Positions 21,389 through 31,994 of a stretch of DNA of 64,000 bases are shown here, piece by piece (position 1 is the first letter of the stretch; every line of letters begins with the position of its first letter). The DNA is taken from assembly GCA_905221605.1 (NCBI GenBank), contig CAJNDS010002263.1:151501-215500 (forward strand), read 5' to 3'. Under the pieces are notes generated by a model that was given only the letters and a program-made list of their open reading frames with translations, was not told where the DNA came from and did no database searches. A program made the position numbers and the translations under genes. Origin of the DNA: Symbiodinium natans. Taxonomy: Eukaryota > Sar > Dinophyceae > Suessiales > Symbiodiniaceae.

Positions 21389-22750
21389 GTTTCAGGCCCC
21401 TGAAATTTCCTGGGTTCTGGGGTTCAGGGGGTTTAACAGCTTGGAGGGTGTTTGGAGGGTCCCTGGAGAGGCACTGACGTGAATTTGGGGCTCTTGCAAC
21501 GCCGGAGTCATCCAAACCAGTCGAACTCCACCCATTATCACAAATCAAAGGCAGAGCCTGAACCCCCATGCCGCCCATGCCGTGGTCGCCCAGGCCCAGG
21601 GCGTTGCTCCCACGACAAGCCTTTAGAGAGGCGAATCCCTGAACCCCCAAAACCCTGCACCCAGGCAAGATTTCCGGGACTCCAGTACTTCGCGGGGCGC
21701 CCGAGGGGGGCCGAAGCGGCTTTATTAGGGTTGCGAACCCTTCAGGGTTCAGGCTTTAGGCTTGAAGCGGGTTTCTATGGCTTTACAATGGTTTTTGTAG
21801 GAGTTTGTTTGGGTTTGTATGGGTTTCCATGGGTTTCGCTGGCATTGTTGCATGGCGGCTTTGGACATGCGAGGTGCAGGCGCTCGTGTGACAACATCTT
21901 GCATTCGGGCTTCGGGCCCGGGTTGCCACTAGCATTCCGCTTTCCGGCCCTATTTGTCAAATTAAAAGTCCCCAAATAAGCATTCCACGTAAAATAGGCA
22001 TCTATATTTCGATTCGAACCCTAGCGAGGCCCAGCAGGTGTCTTGAGGTGGTGTAAGGTGTCGGTGGTAAGACCAGCAAATACCGTGCCTGATGAATCAG
22101 CGTCTCGAGCAAACCCGAAGGCACGAGCCCTTGAAGGAATCATCTTACCCACTCTTGGCTTCGAAACCCTCAGCCCCATATCGACGAAAGCCAGAAAGTG
22201 TGAGGCCAATATCCCAGAGTTGCTCTGCCGAGCACAATCCATTGACATCCCCACGGTGACGCAGGCGCCCAGGGCAAGCTTTCTGCTCCTGGCTTTGGGC
22301 TTTGGCAGGTTCAGGTCAGGTGTTTCCTGTTCGTGATGGCAAAGGGCAATGTAAGGCTCTACAAAAACTCCAACACAAACCCTTAAACCCTAAACCCCCA
22401 AATACATAAATCCTCCTACCTCGAAGCACAAACGGCAAAACGCCGTCAAGCAAGAAGCCGCAAAGACCATTGAGAAATCGAGCCCTTGAATATTTAGGGT
22501 TGTAGCGTTTAGGAAGAAGGGTTGTAGGGTTTAGGAACCAAAACCTAGTTAGGCCCTGGGGATATTTCATATTTCCCGATAGAAAGGTTTAGGGTCAGGG
22601 GGACAGGGGATTTCTAGATATTGCTTGGGCTTCGGGCGTTTGTTTTCTCGACGCCCAAGACCCAAACCAGCAGTAGCCGTCATACCCGTCATGCCGCGAC
22701 TCCATGGAACCTGGAGAACACTACACGTTGATATCCGAATGGCAGCACAG

Positions 22751-22792
22751 GTCATGCAGGCCTACAACCAGGCGCAGTCGACCTCTTCTACT
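22751..22792 (+). CDS. Candidate internal exon, short
   Basis: A GCACAG acceptor and a GTGAAG donor enclose 14 codons, VMQAYNQAQSTSST. Borders are in phase 0. Support is limited by length. Confidence 0.35.
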
Positions 22793-23796
22793 GTGAAGTT
22801 TTCGGGGGCTGGTATCTTGTATATAGACATATAAGATATCTCAGTAGAACATCATGCTAAAAATATCTGATATCATAAGTGTGTGTATCTACAATGATCT
22901 CATCTTGCAGATTCACAGATGTTCTTAGGACCTCTGTAGGCCAAGATACCTATAACTGGGCCTTCGGCTCTCAGTCGGAGGTTCATTCGAGTATTTAGAA
23001 GAAGGGTTTAGGGTTTAGGGTTTCGGGCGGACCTCAGAAGCCTGTTGCAAAAGGGTTTCGGGTTTAGGGTTTAGGGTTTAGGGTTTCAGGAGAAAATAAA
23101 CGGCTCAGAGACCCTGGCTTCACAGGGGTGATAAGGATGGTAGCTAGAGCTTTTGCCGTACTTTGAGGGCTTAGAACTCGAGGTATCCATGAACCCACAA
23201 GTAGCAGACAGGGCAAAGCGTGAACCAACCCAGGTCAACCAGAAAACCCAATCGGTCGTCGGCGCTTTGTTCGTTTGGGCTTTGGGGGCTTTTGAACTTG
23301 AGGTTTGACTCCTGGTTTAGGGTTTAGGGTATTCTTGCCCGAAGCCCTAAACCCTGAACCCTGAACCCTACACCCAAAGTTCGTTGCAAAAAGGGCATTT
23401 TGCCAGTATGGACTGTTTTGTGAGTTTGGTGTTGGGGTGTGCGGCTTTCAAGGTGGATGTTGGGTTTCAAGGTTTCGAACCTGTAGTGGAACCTGCATGA
23501 TTTCATGATTTCCATGCTATCTCCTGTATCCCTATACAAAAAACAAGAAAGACGATTCGAAATACTTAGGTGTCATGGGCCGCATGGCTTCCCTGAACAG
23601 ATTCTGTGCCTTTGGTCAGAGAAGTATGATACTGTGCTTCAACTGCTGCTATCCATGTGCAGCAAGTTCTAGATCTGCTCCGTGCCCTGGAAGTATCATT
23701 GGTGGTGGATGCAGATGGGATTCTCTTACCTTCTTGACACCGACAGGGTTTCGCCCGCAGAACCCAAAACACACCCTTCTATTTAGAGAGGCCTAA

Positions 23797-23860
23797 ACCC
23801 TGACTAACCCTAAACCCTAAATCTTAAACCCTAAACCCCAAGCGCTAAACCCTAAACCCT
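23797..23860 (+). repeat. CCCTAAA array
   Basis: Nine mostly degenerate units touching the exon candidate at 23862. Confidence 0.9.
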
Positions 23861-23861
23861 T

Positions 23862-23942
23862 GACGCCCTCAACCCGTCGAAGGCTTCCCTGGCACACTCC
23901 TTCGCCTACTGGTCCGACGCTATCCTCGAAGTGCTGGACCAC
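23862..23942 (+). CDS. Candidate exon, unknown protein
   Basis: The frame DALNPSKASLAHSFAYWSDA continues ILEVLDH to a possible GTGGGC donor, 27 codons in all. Residue composition is convincingly protein-like. As at 13624, the array runs into the frame with no clear AG acceptor, so the 5' edge is uncertain. Confidence 0.5.
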
Positions 23943-24630
23943 GTGGGCAGCGCAGAAAAAGGCATACCAAGCCTAAATCCAAGCCTGCATTGGTGTGGAT
24001 GTGGCATGCAGGTTGGTGAGGGTGTTGTCGGTGCTAGTCAGTCTGAAAAAACCGCAGCTTCGACAGCAGTTTGCACACGCAGAGTCCACCAAGCGGGATC
24101 AAGACTTGGTGTGCTTAGGGTTAAAGGTATAGTCCTAGGGCTTAGGTTAAGGGTTATCAGCAAGCCAGATGCAAGGAAAGGGTTTAGGGCGCTATAGTAA
24201 GGAGCAGTATGAAGAACGAAGGCTATGAGCTATACAACAGCCTTCATGATTTGTGCAGGACTGTCTGGTTTGAAGCGTCCAGTCGTGTGTACCCCCAGAA
24301 GCCCTGAACCCTAGACCTGAACCCTAAACTCCGACGGGTGGCAAGAAAGCCGAAACTCTGGGTGCCAAATCGCTTCTCCCAGCCCTAAAGCTCGATGTTC
24401 GAGCCTTGCTAGGGCCCCCAGCCCTAAACCCTAAAATCCAACCCCCCTGTGGCCTGACCTTTGACCTTTGAAATGCCAGGTTTTGGGGGTGAAAGGGACC
24501 GAGAGCTCCAGGAAGGGTTGAGCGTTCAGGGCTTGTAATTCGGGATTTCGGGCTTAGAGGTTCAAAAGGTTGGGTTTTCGGGCCTGAACCTCCCCAAAGT
24601 TTCAGCTAGATGCATCCTCGCTTTCCGCAG

Positions 24631-24715
24631 ACATTTCTGTGCCTTGGCTCCAAACACTTTCGCCTTCGAGCGCTTGAACCTCACCCGTGTGATCACCATG
24701 CCGCTGGCCTTCTAG
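24631..24715 (+). CDS. Candidate 3'-terminal exon, unknown protein
   Basis: A TTTCCGCAG acceptor opens a frame HFCALAPNTFAFERLNLTRV followed by ITMPLAF and a TAG. The acceptor is good. A family B element follows 17 bases after the stop. Confidence 0.48.
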
Positions 24716-24731
24716 GGGTTCAAGGAGGATG

Positions 24732-24828
24732 TGGGTAGTTCTCTAAATCAGGCTGCCGTACGATGTATCTATCCATATGTATATGAGTATATATTAGGCC
24801 AAAAGGGGCCCCCATTCAGAGAACTGCC
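24732..24828. mobile_element. Miniature inverted-repeat element, family B, copy 2
   Basis: GGGTAGTTCTCTAAATC at the left mirrors CATTCAGAGAACTGCC at the right, with GGGGCCCCC preserved near the right end as in copy 1. From 24829 to 25737 no exon is supported. Confidence 0.7.
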
Positions 24829-25737
24829 TTTGTGAGGGTCTTGAGTGAAAGAAGTCCTGCTCGGGGGGTTGGTTTCGGGACGAAGGCCCCCCTGGGAAGG
24901 TGGCCCAGGAGTGAGGGCCAAGGCTTCAGGTCTTAAGGGTCTCCATGGGTGCTGCCCTTTTTTGGGATGTCTTTCCCGGATGGGGTTTGAGTCCCAAGAA
25001 TCCCTCAAAGAGGCCCTTTGTGAGAGAGCCAATCCCATACGGACAGTGGGGATGAGTATTTGGGGTTGTTTCAAAGAAGCTGCCGCGGCCCAGGTTTATG
25101 TGTTGCATGGCCGGAGATGCAGATGGCCAGGGGCCCAGAATTTGAGGGCACCATTGCCTATCCCTAGATTCCCTCATAATGCTGTTTTGCCAGGAGTTCC
25201 TTCCCATTCATTTGGTTGGTTCCGCAGGGTCGGTCCCCCGGTAGGGTGAATGTTCCACTGGAAGTAGCTTGAAGATCCACCGGAGCTCCCTGAAGCCCCT
25301 GCGATGAAAGGTCTAAGGCTCGGGGCGTGAGGATCATGCCTCAACTCCCGGCGAACATCTCTGAACCCCGAATCGCGAAGTCCCGAAACTTATAATACCT
25401 AGAGGGCTTTGGGGGTGCGCATAGTCAGGGTTACTCTAAGGCCCTACTCAAGTTCCAAACTCCTAACCCCCGCCCCCTTCCCGTGAATTCCTAAAGAAAC
25501 TCTGGAGCGCTGTGGCGCCACACCACCCATTTACAACCTCAAGCCTAAACTCAGAAAACAACCGTCGAAACCAGGGGGACGCTAAGGGGACAATTCCGGG
25601 AGCTTGATCTGAAGCCGGGTCAAAGAAGCCGGAGCTCCTAACATCCGCGGGTCGGGTCTGGGGTTTGAGGGCCCGGGGCCTGTAGCCCTCATCACAGGCA
25701 GTGGGTATAGGGAGGTTTTTGAGTACCCGAAGGCCCC

Positions 25738-25809
25738 CAAACCCTAAGCCTTAAGCCCTAAACCCCAAACCCTAAGCCCTAAACCCGAAGCCCTAAACCC
25801 TAAACCGAG
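25738..25809 (+). repeat. CCCTAAA array, degenerate
   Basis: About nine units with CCCTAAG and CCCGAAG variants, ending CTAAACCGAG. The final AG is the proposed acceptor of the next exon. Confidence 0.9.
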
Positions 25810-25886
25810 GTGGCGAGCTCACCATGGAAGCGCCCAAAAGGGCCAGGCGATGGCCCCCCAATTTGGATCCCCCAAAACTGCAAGGG
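25810..25886 (+). CDS. Candidate exon between inverted arrays
   Basis: Bounded by the AG that ends a CCCTAAA-derived array and by a GTTTAGGG donor. The frame reads GELTMEAPKRARRWPPNLDP then PKLQG, basic and proline-rich, and ends in phase 0. A second frame is also open, so confidence is moderate. Confidence 0.4.
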
Positions 25887-26220
25887 GTTTAGGGTTTAGG
25901 GTTTCAGTCACCAGCACTGAGTATCCGTCTGGTCACACTTTCAGGCGATTGCACAAGTCCTGATGCCAAAAGGGTTTAGGGCATATAAGGACCCCAAGAA
26001 GGTAACCCCCCCCCCCCCCACAAAAAAAAAACCTTCCCTCAGCCAGGCAGGTGTGCAAGGCAAGATATAGGATTGGACGGGGTTCCATGTTGTGCAAGGT
26101 GAGGGCCGGGGGGGGGGGGGGGTAACATGATCACGGTGACAATTTGGCGTGAAACCCTTGTATCCGAGGCTTCCCCAACGTCTGCTCGAAGCCTCGAGTA
26201 TAGAAAAGTTGTTGCGCGCC

Positions 26221-26395
26221 GACCCTAAACCCTAAACCCTAAACCCTAAACCCTAAACCCCAAACCGCAAAAAAATACCCTAAACCCTAAACCCTTAACC
26301 CTTAACCCTTAACCCTTAACCCTAAACCCTAAACCCTTGACCCCAAGCCCTAAACCCTAAACCCTAAGCCCAAAGCCCTAAAACCCCAAACCTTG
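26221..26395 (+). repeat. CCCTAAA array with TTAAGGG-type block
   Basis: About 22 units. Bases 26293-26320 are four consecutive CCCTTAA variants, a locally homogenised sub-block. Confidence 0.95.
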
Positions 26396-26403
26396 GGATC
26401 CAG

Positions 26404-26446
26404 GCCCCGGCCCACGCCTGCCGGCCGCAAGTGTCGTGTCAAGAAG
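26404..26446 (+). CDS. Candidate short exon
   Basis: An ATCCAG acceptor and a GTGGGG donor bound 43 bases encoding PRPTPAGRKCRVKK. It follows the array closely and is followed 60 bases later by TTTAGGG units. Basic and short; weak alone. Confidence 0.3.
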
Positions 26447-27179
26447 GTGGGGAGCGCTGGAATGTTCCAAAGGCCCAAATACAAAATCCGAAGCCCCAAG
26501 TTTGGTTTGAGGGTTTAGGGTTTAGGGTTTCGGGGTACAAGCCCTAAGTTCTCCAGCACCCCTGAAACCCAAACCCCTCAGAGCAGTGTGGCTCGTCTGC
26601 TTGGCGGGTGGCAAAGAAAGGCCCTGAACACCCGAAGCCGTAACGACCCTGACGTGCCAGGCCGTGCGCACTTCCGATGCGGCGCGCAAGATGGAGGATG
26701 GGACCGCCAGGGCCTCCGGTGCTTTTAAATTGGGGGGCCTCCGTTGCATGTGGGGTTTCCTTTCCGAGAATAGGAGCACACTTTTTTGGGGTTCCTTTAT
26801 TAAGGAAGACAGTTTTTTGGGACATGCAAGGACATGCCATATATATATATATATATATGCAGATAAAGGGGTCCCGGAGCCTTTTACAGTACTTGTAGCA
26901 CGGCGTGTACAGGGATAGTCGCCATGTTGAAGGTGTCCACTTAAGACCGACGGTAGTCTTTAGGGGTCGTTTAAGGCGAGGAGTGGAGCCAACGCTCCGA
27001 CCGGACCGGCCCGAAAAAAACACCCTAGGATCCCCCTGAACACTAAACACTCGTATCGCGGCTCCCAAGTTGGCGCGACCTGAGACTTTCAAAATTCAAT
27101 GTCCGCGGGCAGTACATCTCCTATTGGAGGGGGCCCTGCGAGTTTGCGCCAGCTTTCGGGGGCTCAAAACCAGTGCTTC

Positions 27180-27245
27180 CCTAAACCCTAAACCCTAAAC
27201 CCTAAACCCTAAACCCTAAACCCTAAACCCTAAACCCTAAACCCT
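27180..27245 (+). repeat. CCCTAAA array
   Basis: Nine perfect units and a final CCCTAG whose AG is the likely acceptor of the next exon. Confidence 0.95.
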
Positions 27246-27247
27246 AG

Positions 27248-29068
27248 ACCTTGGGGCGAGACGTGGGAAGGCCCTGTTCCTCCCAAGCCGTTCCGAGGTG
27301 ATTGCCGCCGACGGCTCCAAGGCGCGCCGGATCCTTCTTCGGGGTGTCGGTTAGGTTATTAAGGGGTATAAGGTGCAACAAAGGGGTTAGGGGGATTAGG
27401 GTTTAGGTAGCTGGCGGAAATCATGGGATTCCACCTTGAACACTTAAGGTGGTACCCCCTTGGGTTTGGGGATGCTCTTTTCAGATTCCTAAGGTAGCAT
27501 AAGGGCCATATTCGGAGTACTTTAAGGGGAACCTCGAGGGGGTGCAACCTTAGGGGTACGAGTCTTAATCCCTTGAGGAAAAGAATCCCCTTAAACCCTA
27601 AACCCAAGCTGTCCGAGCCCCCGCAGCCCTCGGGCCTTCCACCCAGGTCCTGGCCGACGGGACCAAGGTGGAGGCGGATGCCGCGGAGCTTGCAGCGCGT
27701 GAGGACCGGGTGGAGTTTAGGGTTCTAGGGTTTAGGGTTGGGTTTATTTGGGTTCATTAGAGGGTCTGGGGTTCCGAGCGCAGACTCAAAAGGGTTCATG
27801 ACAAGGCCACGTGCCCTTTCACCCCTCAGCCGGAAGCCTGAAATAGGGACCAGGTACATAGTAGTCATTTCAGAACCTCAAGGTTGTGGCCCTGAATCCC
27901 CCCTCAGCCCCTATGACTCATACCGCCCTATGACTCATAGAGCCCTGATCCCGACTTGAAAAGGTTTTGTGTGGGTGGAGCTTGAGGCGTCAGACTTACC
28001 CGAACCCTTGAGAGGGCCTTGAAGTCGCGGTTGCCTAAGGCCGGCGCTGCGTTCCGGGATCTAACCCAGAAGCCCAGAACCCCATCTTATGGCACACCGC
28101 CGCAAGGAACGGCGGAAGCGCGCAGAGCAGTTGGAGGCGAGGGGGTAGCGGGGCTTCGGGTGAAGAGAGACAATTTTTGGGTTGAGGGTTCAGATCCCCC
28201 CCAAGCCTTTTCTGAGTTCAGGGGCTGAGCCCAAACCTTTAGCAGTTAACACCCTGAACGAGCCCAGCAGCACTTGCTCAGTGCTTGTTCTTCATGAACC
28301 GTAAACCTCAAGTGAAGTGCAGCAAGATGGTACGGCTCGACCCAGAGGGTCTATATCCCCAGGGTCCCCCCTGATCCTATCCCCGGCAGCTCAAGCCCCT
28401 GAAGCCACCCACGCGGGTCGAGGCTGAAGCAGAGGAGAAGAGGAAGCAGGCCGAGGAGGCCGTGCTTTAGGATTTAGGGGTTTAGGGGTTGAGGGGTTGA
28501 GGGGTTTAGGGTTTAGGGTTTAGGGTTAAGGGTTTAGGGTCCGTTAAACGGGTGGGGTCTTGAATGTGTAGGGGCAAAAAGGGAGCCCAATTTTTTTCAA
28601 AACGTTTCACTGTTTGTCGCTGCCCCTCTTCTTTGGTCTTTGTTGTTTCTTTCTCTTTTGTGGTTCCATCAGCCTTGTTCGTCGAAACGGGAGTTGGTGG
28701 GTTAATTCATCCCTACAGTCAGGGATATTCTCCCTCCCTCATACAAACAGTCCTTAGTAATCCTTTTTCAGGACTGTTGGCACAAGGGGGAAGCCTAAAC
28801 CCGAGACCCTTAAACCTGTCAGTCACATGAGACACTTGCCATAGTTACTTCCCTTCAGAGGTCAGCCAAGCGGGTGGCAAAAACTAAACCCTAAACCCTA
28901 AACCCCAAACCCGAAGTTTGTAGAAGGGGGAACATCCCAAACCCTAGACCCTAAACCCTAAACCCTAAACTCTAAACCCTAAACCCTTCGCCAGGAGGCC
29001 AAGAAGAAAGCCGAGGCCGCCGCTGCGGAGGCGGAAGCCAAGGCTGCGGAGCGGAAGAAGGCCGCAGG
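27248..29068 (+). CDS. Ala/Glu/Lys-rich coiled-coil protein, four exons
   Basis: Proposed exons are 27248-27343, 27647-27709, 28390-28461 and 28995-29068. The first encodes ALFLPSRSEVIAADGSKARR and nearby residues, the second VLADGTKVEADAAELAARED plus RV. The third is LKPLKPPTRVEAEAEEKRKQ then AEEA, and the fourth EAKKKAEAAAAEAEAKAAER then KKAA. Exons three and four meet in phase 0 and form one continuous charged heptad-like helix, so that join is well supported. The first join has an unresolved phase. Exon four sits between a CCCTAAA array and TTTAGGG repeats, and exon three is followed by TTTAGGG. Such segments occur in many cytoskeletal and RNA-associated proteins, so no function is assigned. 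Confidence 0.55.
28478..28541 (+). repeat. TTTAGGG array after exon
   Basis: Degenerate TTTAGGGG and TTTAGGG units starting 16 bases after the donor of the exon at 28390-28461. Confidence 0.9.
28722..28791. mobile_element. Miniature inverted-repeat element, family A, eroded copy
   Basis: GGGATATTCTCCCTCC and ACAGTCCTTAG at the left are mirrored by CAGGACTGTTGGCACAAGGG at the right. It lies in the intron of the coiled-coil gene. Confidence 0.6.
28884..28988 (+). repeat. CCCTAAA array before exon
   Basis: Two blocks of CCCTAAA units preceding the exon at 28995. A copy of the GGGTGGCAAA motif lies at its left edge (28865-28884). Confidence 0.92.
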
Positions 29069-29078
29069 GTCCCGGATA

Positions 29079-29140
29079 GGGTTTCGGGTTTCGGGTTTCG
29101 GGTTTAGGTTTTAGGGTTTAGGTTTAGGGTTTAGGGTTCA
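29079..29140 (+). repeat. TTTAGGG/TTTCGGG array after exon
   Basis: Begins about ten bases after the last coiled-coil exon, with three TTTCGGG variants grouped at its start. Confidence 0.9.
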
Positions 29141-29769
29141 GGGGGTGTCACTCCTTTTGTTCAGTTTGTTTGGGCTTTGTTCGGGTGCATATAAAGGTCT
29201 TGGTAAGTGTAGAGAGGTCGGGTCTGTGTAAAGAGTCTACTTTAATTGGGGGTTCGAGTTCAGGGAACTGCAGGACGTCTTTAAAAAGAACTGAGGTACA
29301 TAGGGTACCTGAAATTTCCTACTAAGAAGAACTCTTGTCTCTGGGTTGATAGATTTGCGTTTTTTGCTGCATTTAGAGGACCGAGGCTGCAATCTGCAGC
29401 CACGTTTGCAAAAGGCATAAGGCATAATAGGCACAGGAGGCTTGCCTCTGCTGCAAAGAGGTTATGACAGCTTCAACAACAGGCACCTGCGTGCAGTGCG
29501 GGTGAGCGAAAAGGTGCTACACACCTTCCCGCAGAGCTCTCGCAGTCCGTACAGGCACGTATTGCAAAGAAGGTTGCTTTCCCCGGCAACTTTTATGTGA
29601 TTGCGTGCGCACGCACACACACGCAGAGACATGAGCCTCTACTAGTTCCAGTAGAAGGATACCTGCCGCCTACTGTTTTGGTCAATATAAAAAAACAGCT
29701 ATGCAGAAGAATGCCCGAAGAGGGGATTCAATTCTGGGTCCAGTTCTTTAGCAACCTGTCATAGCCCAG

Positions 29770-29802
29770 GCCCTGGAAGCGCAGCAGCTGCCGCAGCCTC
29801 TG
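29770..29802 (+). CDS. Candidate short exon
   Basis: A GCCCAG acceptor and a GTTGGT donor enclose 11 codons, ALEAQQLPQPL. It may extend the coiled-coil gene, but its phase does not match the proposed end of the exon before it. Confidence 0.28.
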
Positions 29803-29805
29803 GTT

Positions 29806-29909
29806 GGTCCATATGGGGGTTTGCGAACAGAAGGGCCCCCGAATGTAGACTCCCAAAGAGTAGGATTCCCTTAGAACACGGGCCCCAATAAGGTACCCCT
29901 ACTTTCGGA
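29806..29909. mobile_element. Miniature inverted-repeat element, family E, reverse copy
   Basis: Its right end GGTACCCCTACTTTCGG is the reverse complement of the left end of the element at 40559. Its left part GGTCCATATGGG and CCCAAAGAGTAGGATTCCC resembles 41157-41225. Confidence 0.6.
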
Positions 29910-30025
29910 GACTAGGGTTGTTACATACTCGTCATAGTCGTTTGAGAGGGCTTCGCATGGCTTTCGGCCGCAGTCGCGGCATGCAATGAGGAGAGAGAGA
30001 GAGACATCGTGTGAACTCAATGTAT

Positions 30026-30071
30026 TGATTAATTAATTAATTAATCAATTAATTAATTATTTATTTATTTA
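30026..30071. repeat. ATTA microsatellite
   Basis: About 46 bases of TTAATTAA and ATTTATTT units about 190 bases upstream of the start of the first TIR-like gene. It is self-complementary. It is the most AT-rich spot near that start, but a promoter role is not shown. Confidence 0.9.
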
Positions 30072-30258
30072 GTCTTTCAAGGTGTAGGGTTTGCAGGTAC
30101 TTCAGATGGGAAGGTTTCAGAAAGGTGTTTGGGGAGAGAAGTTCCTGATTCGGCACTCAGCTAGGTTATGCTCCACGCTAGCCAGGGATGCTTCCTGTAG
30201 TTCAGTCACCTGGGCGGTGCGCAGCTATTTTGTGCTCATTTGGGTTGCAGACGTGCGG

Positions 30259-31957
30259 ATGGGACAGGGAGGCAGCGTTATCAGGCAGCCCACCCCACCA
30301 ATTACCGATGTGTGTGGTGCGCTGGAGTGCGGGGAGGCCACTGAGCCGGCGCAGCCTGCCGTTCCAAACAAGTTCCAGCGCTTGTCGACGCTAGGGCATC
30401 TGGAGGTGGATGCGGACATCGCGCGAGGCCTGTCCTTGCAAAAGTCCTTGCGGACGGGTGGGCGCTTGTGGTTGACCTGTCCGGCCGACTTGGACAAGAA
30501 AGCTCGCGAGGAGCTTTGGAATAGGTCGCATCCTGTAAAGCATTTCGACCTCTTCCTGTCCCACACCTGGATGACGCCAGGAAAGTGGAAGCTCCTCTCG
30601 CTGCTGCTGCAGTCTGGCTCGCACAAAACGCTCTTCTTCTGGTTGGTGGGGGTGAGTCTTGCAGCTGCTCTCAGCATCCTTGATCTTGTCCCCCTGCCCT
30701 GGGTGATCTCCAGTTTTTCATTCGGCTTTGATCGCCCGATGCCTGTTGGTCCATGGATTCTGCTGGCGAGCTTTGTGGCAACCACGTTGGGGTTGTTTGC
30801 GTCGCCCTATTTCCCACGCCCAAGCCGTCAAAGAGATATGTGCTTTTTGGACCTGGCCAGCATCCACCAAGCAGATGCGCAGCTTATGGAGAGGGGCATC
30901 TACGGCATAGGAGGATTTCTCAGCATCTCATCCGAGTTGCGGGTCCTGTGGTCTGCACCCTACTTGTCAAGAATCTTGGACACGGCTTGAGTTTGTACGG
31001 TCAGCTTACTTTCTTTTGGTAGTCCAAGCAGGTGCGGGAACTTGTGCTTCCATGTTGACAGCAACAGCCGAGGATTGTGGTGCGTCTTTGAATTAGCAGC
31101 ATATCGCACAGCAAACCCCACTGGCAAGATTACTCTAACTCCGCTCTTCGTGGAATTGATTGTGTGCCTCATCCTGCTCATGCAGTACGTCTACTGCGGC
31201 GTTTGGTGGATGTGCAGGACATGGCGGGAGGAGGGTAAGTACAGGCTCGTCTCGCATGGGCTGGCCGTCGTACCAAGCTACTTCGTGATGCATGTGCTGC
31301 GCAAAGCCCACGTGCTCAAGCACACGCTCTTCTCCGAGCTGGCACCTGTGGCTATTCTTAGCTTTACTGCTTTGCGCTTGCGTTGTTGTGGTTTGGGCTT
31401 CTCTATCGACTCCCGGCTGGCTGCAGTTTGTGACATCAAGCACAGGTAGTTTCTGAAACAGGGCTGTCGAGAATCCACTCAGAATCTGTCCACAGCCCCA
31501 GGAAAGCTTCGACATCAGCAAGGCAAAGTGCAGCAGCGACTTCGACAAGACATTTATCCGGACGGCAATCGCCCAGTGGTACGGCAGCGAGGAGGCGTTT
31601 ACCGACTTCGTGCGGGGCCCGCTGCGCGAGGCGCCAGCCCATTCCCTGCCACAGGTTAGGGCTCAGGGTTTGTCAGCCTGTACTAGGAAATGCTCGTGCG
31701 CTGATGTTTCTGTGTTTCGCACAAAAGCTCGGGTACCCGTTTATGACATCAACTACAGCAGAGTCCTTGCTCAAGACCAACAGGCCTGTGTAGCACGGGA
31801 TTCATGCCTTCACCGGGGCAACCAAGAAGGGCGGAGGGCCGCGAGACCCAAACCTGCATAAGGACCCAGAGGGGCCCTCACCCCCGTGTTCTTTCAGGGT
31901 GGGATGCCCTAGGCCTCCAGGGCTAAGCCTCATGCGTTGCCTGGCGCTGCTAGGCCC

Positions 31958-31994
<37 letters not shown>

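Noticed and set aside
27353-27600. Another inverted-repeat element in the first intron of the coiled-coil gene
   Set aside because: GTGCAAC and AAGGGG words recur but mostly in direct orientation, and the ends do not pair.
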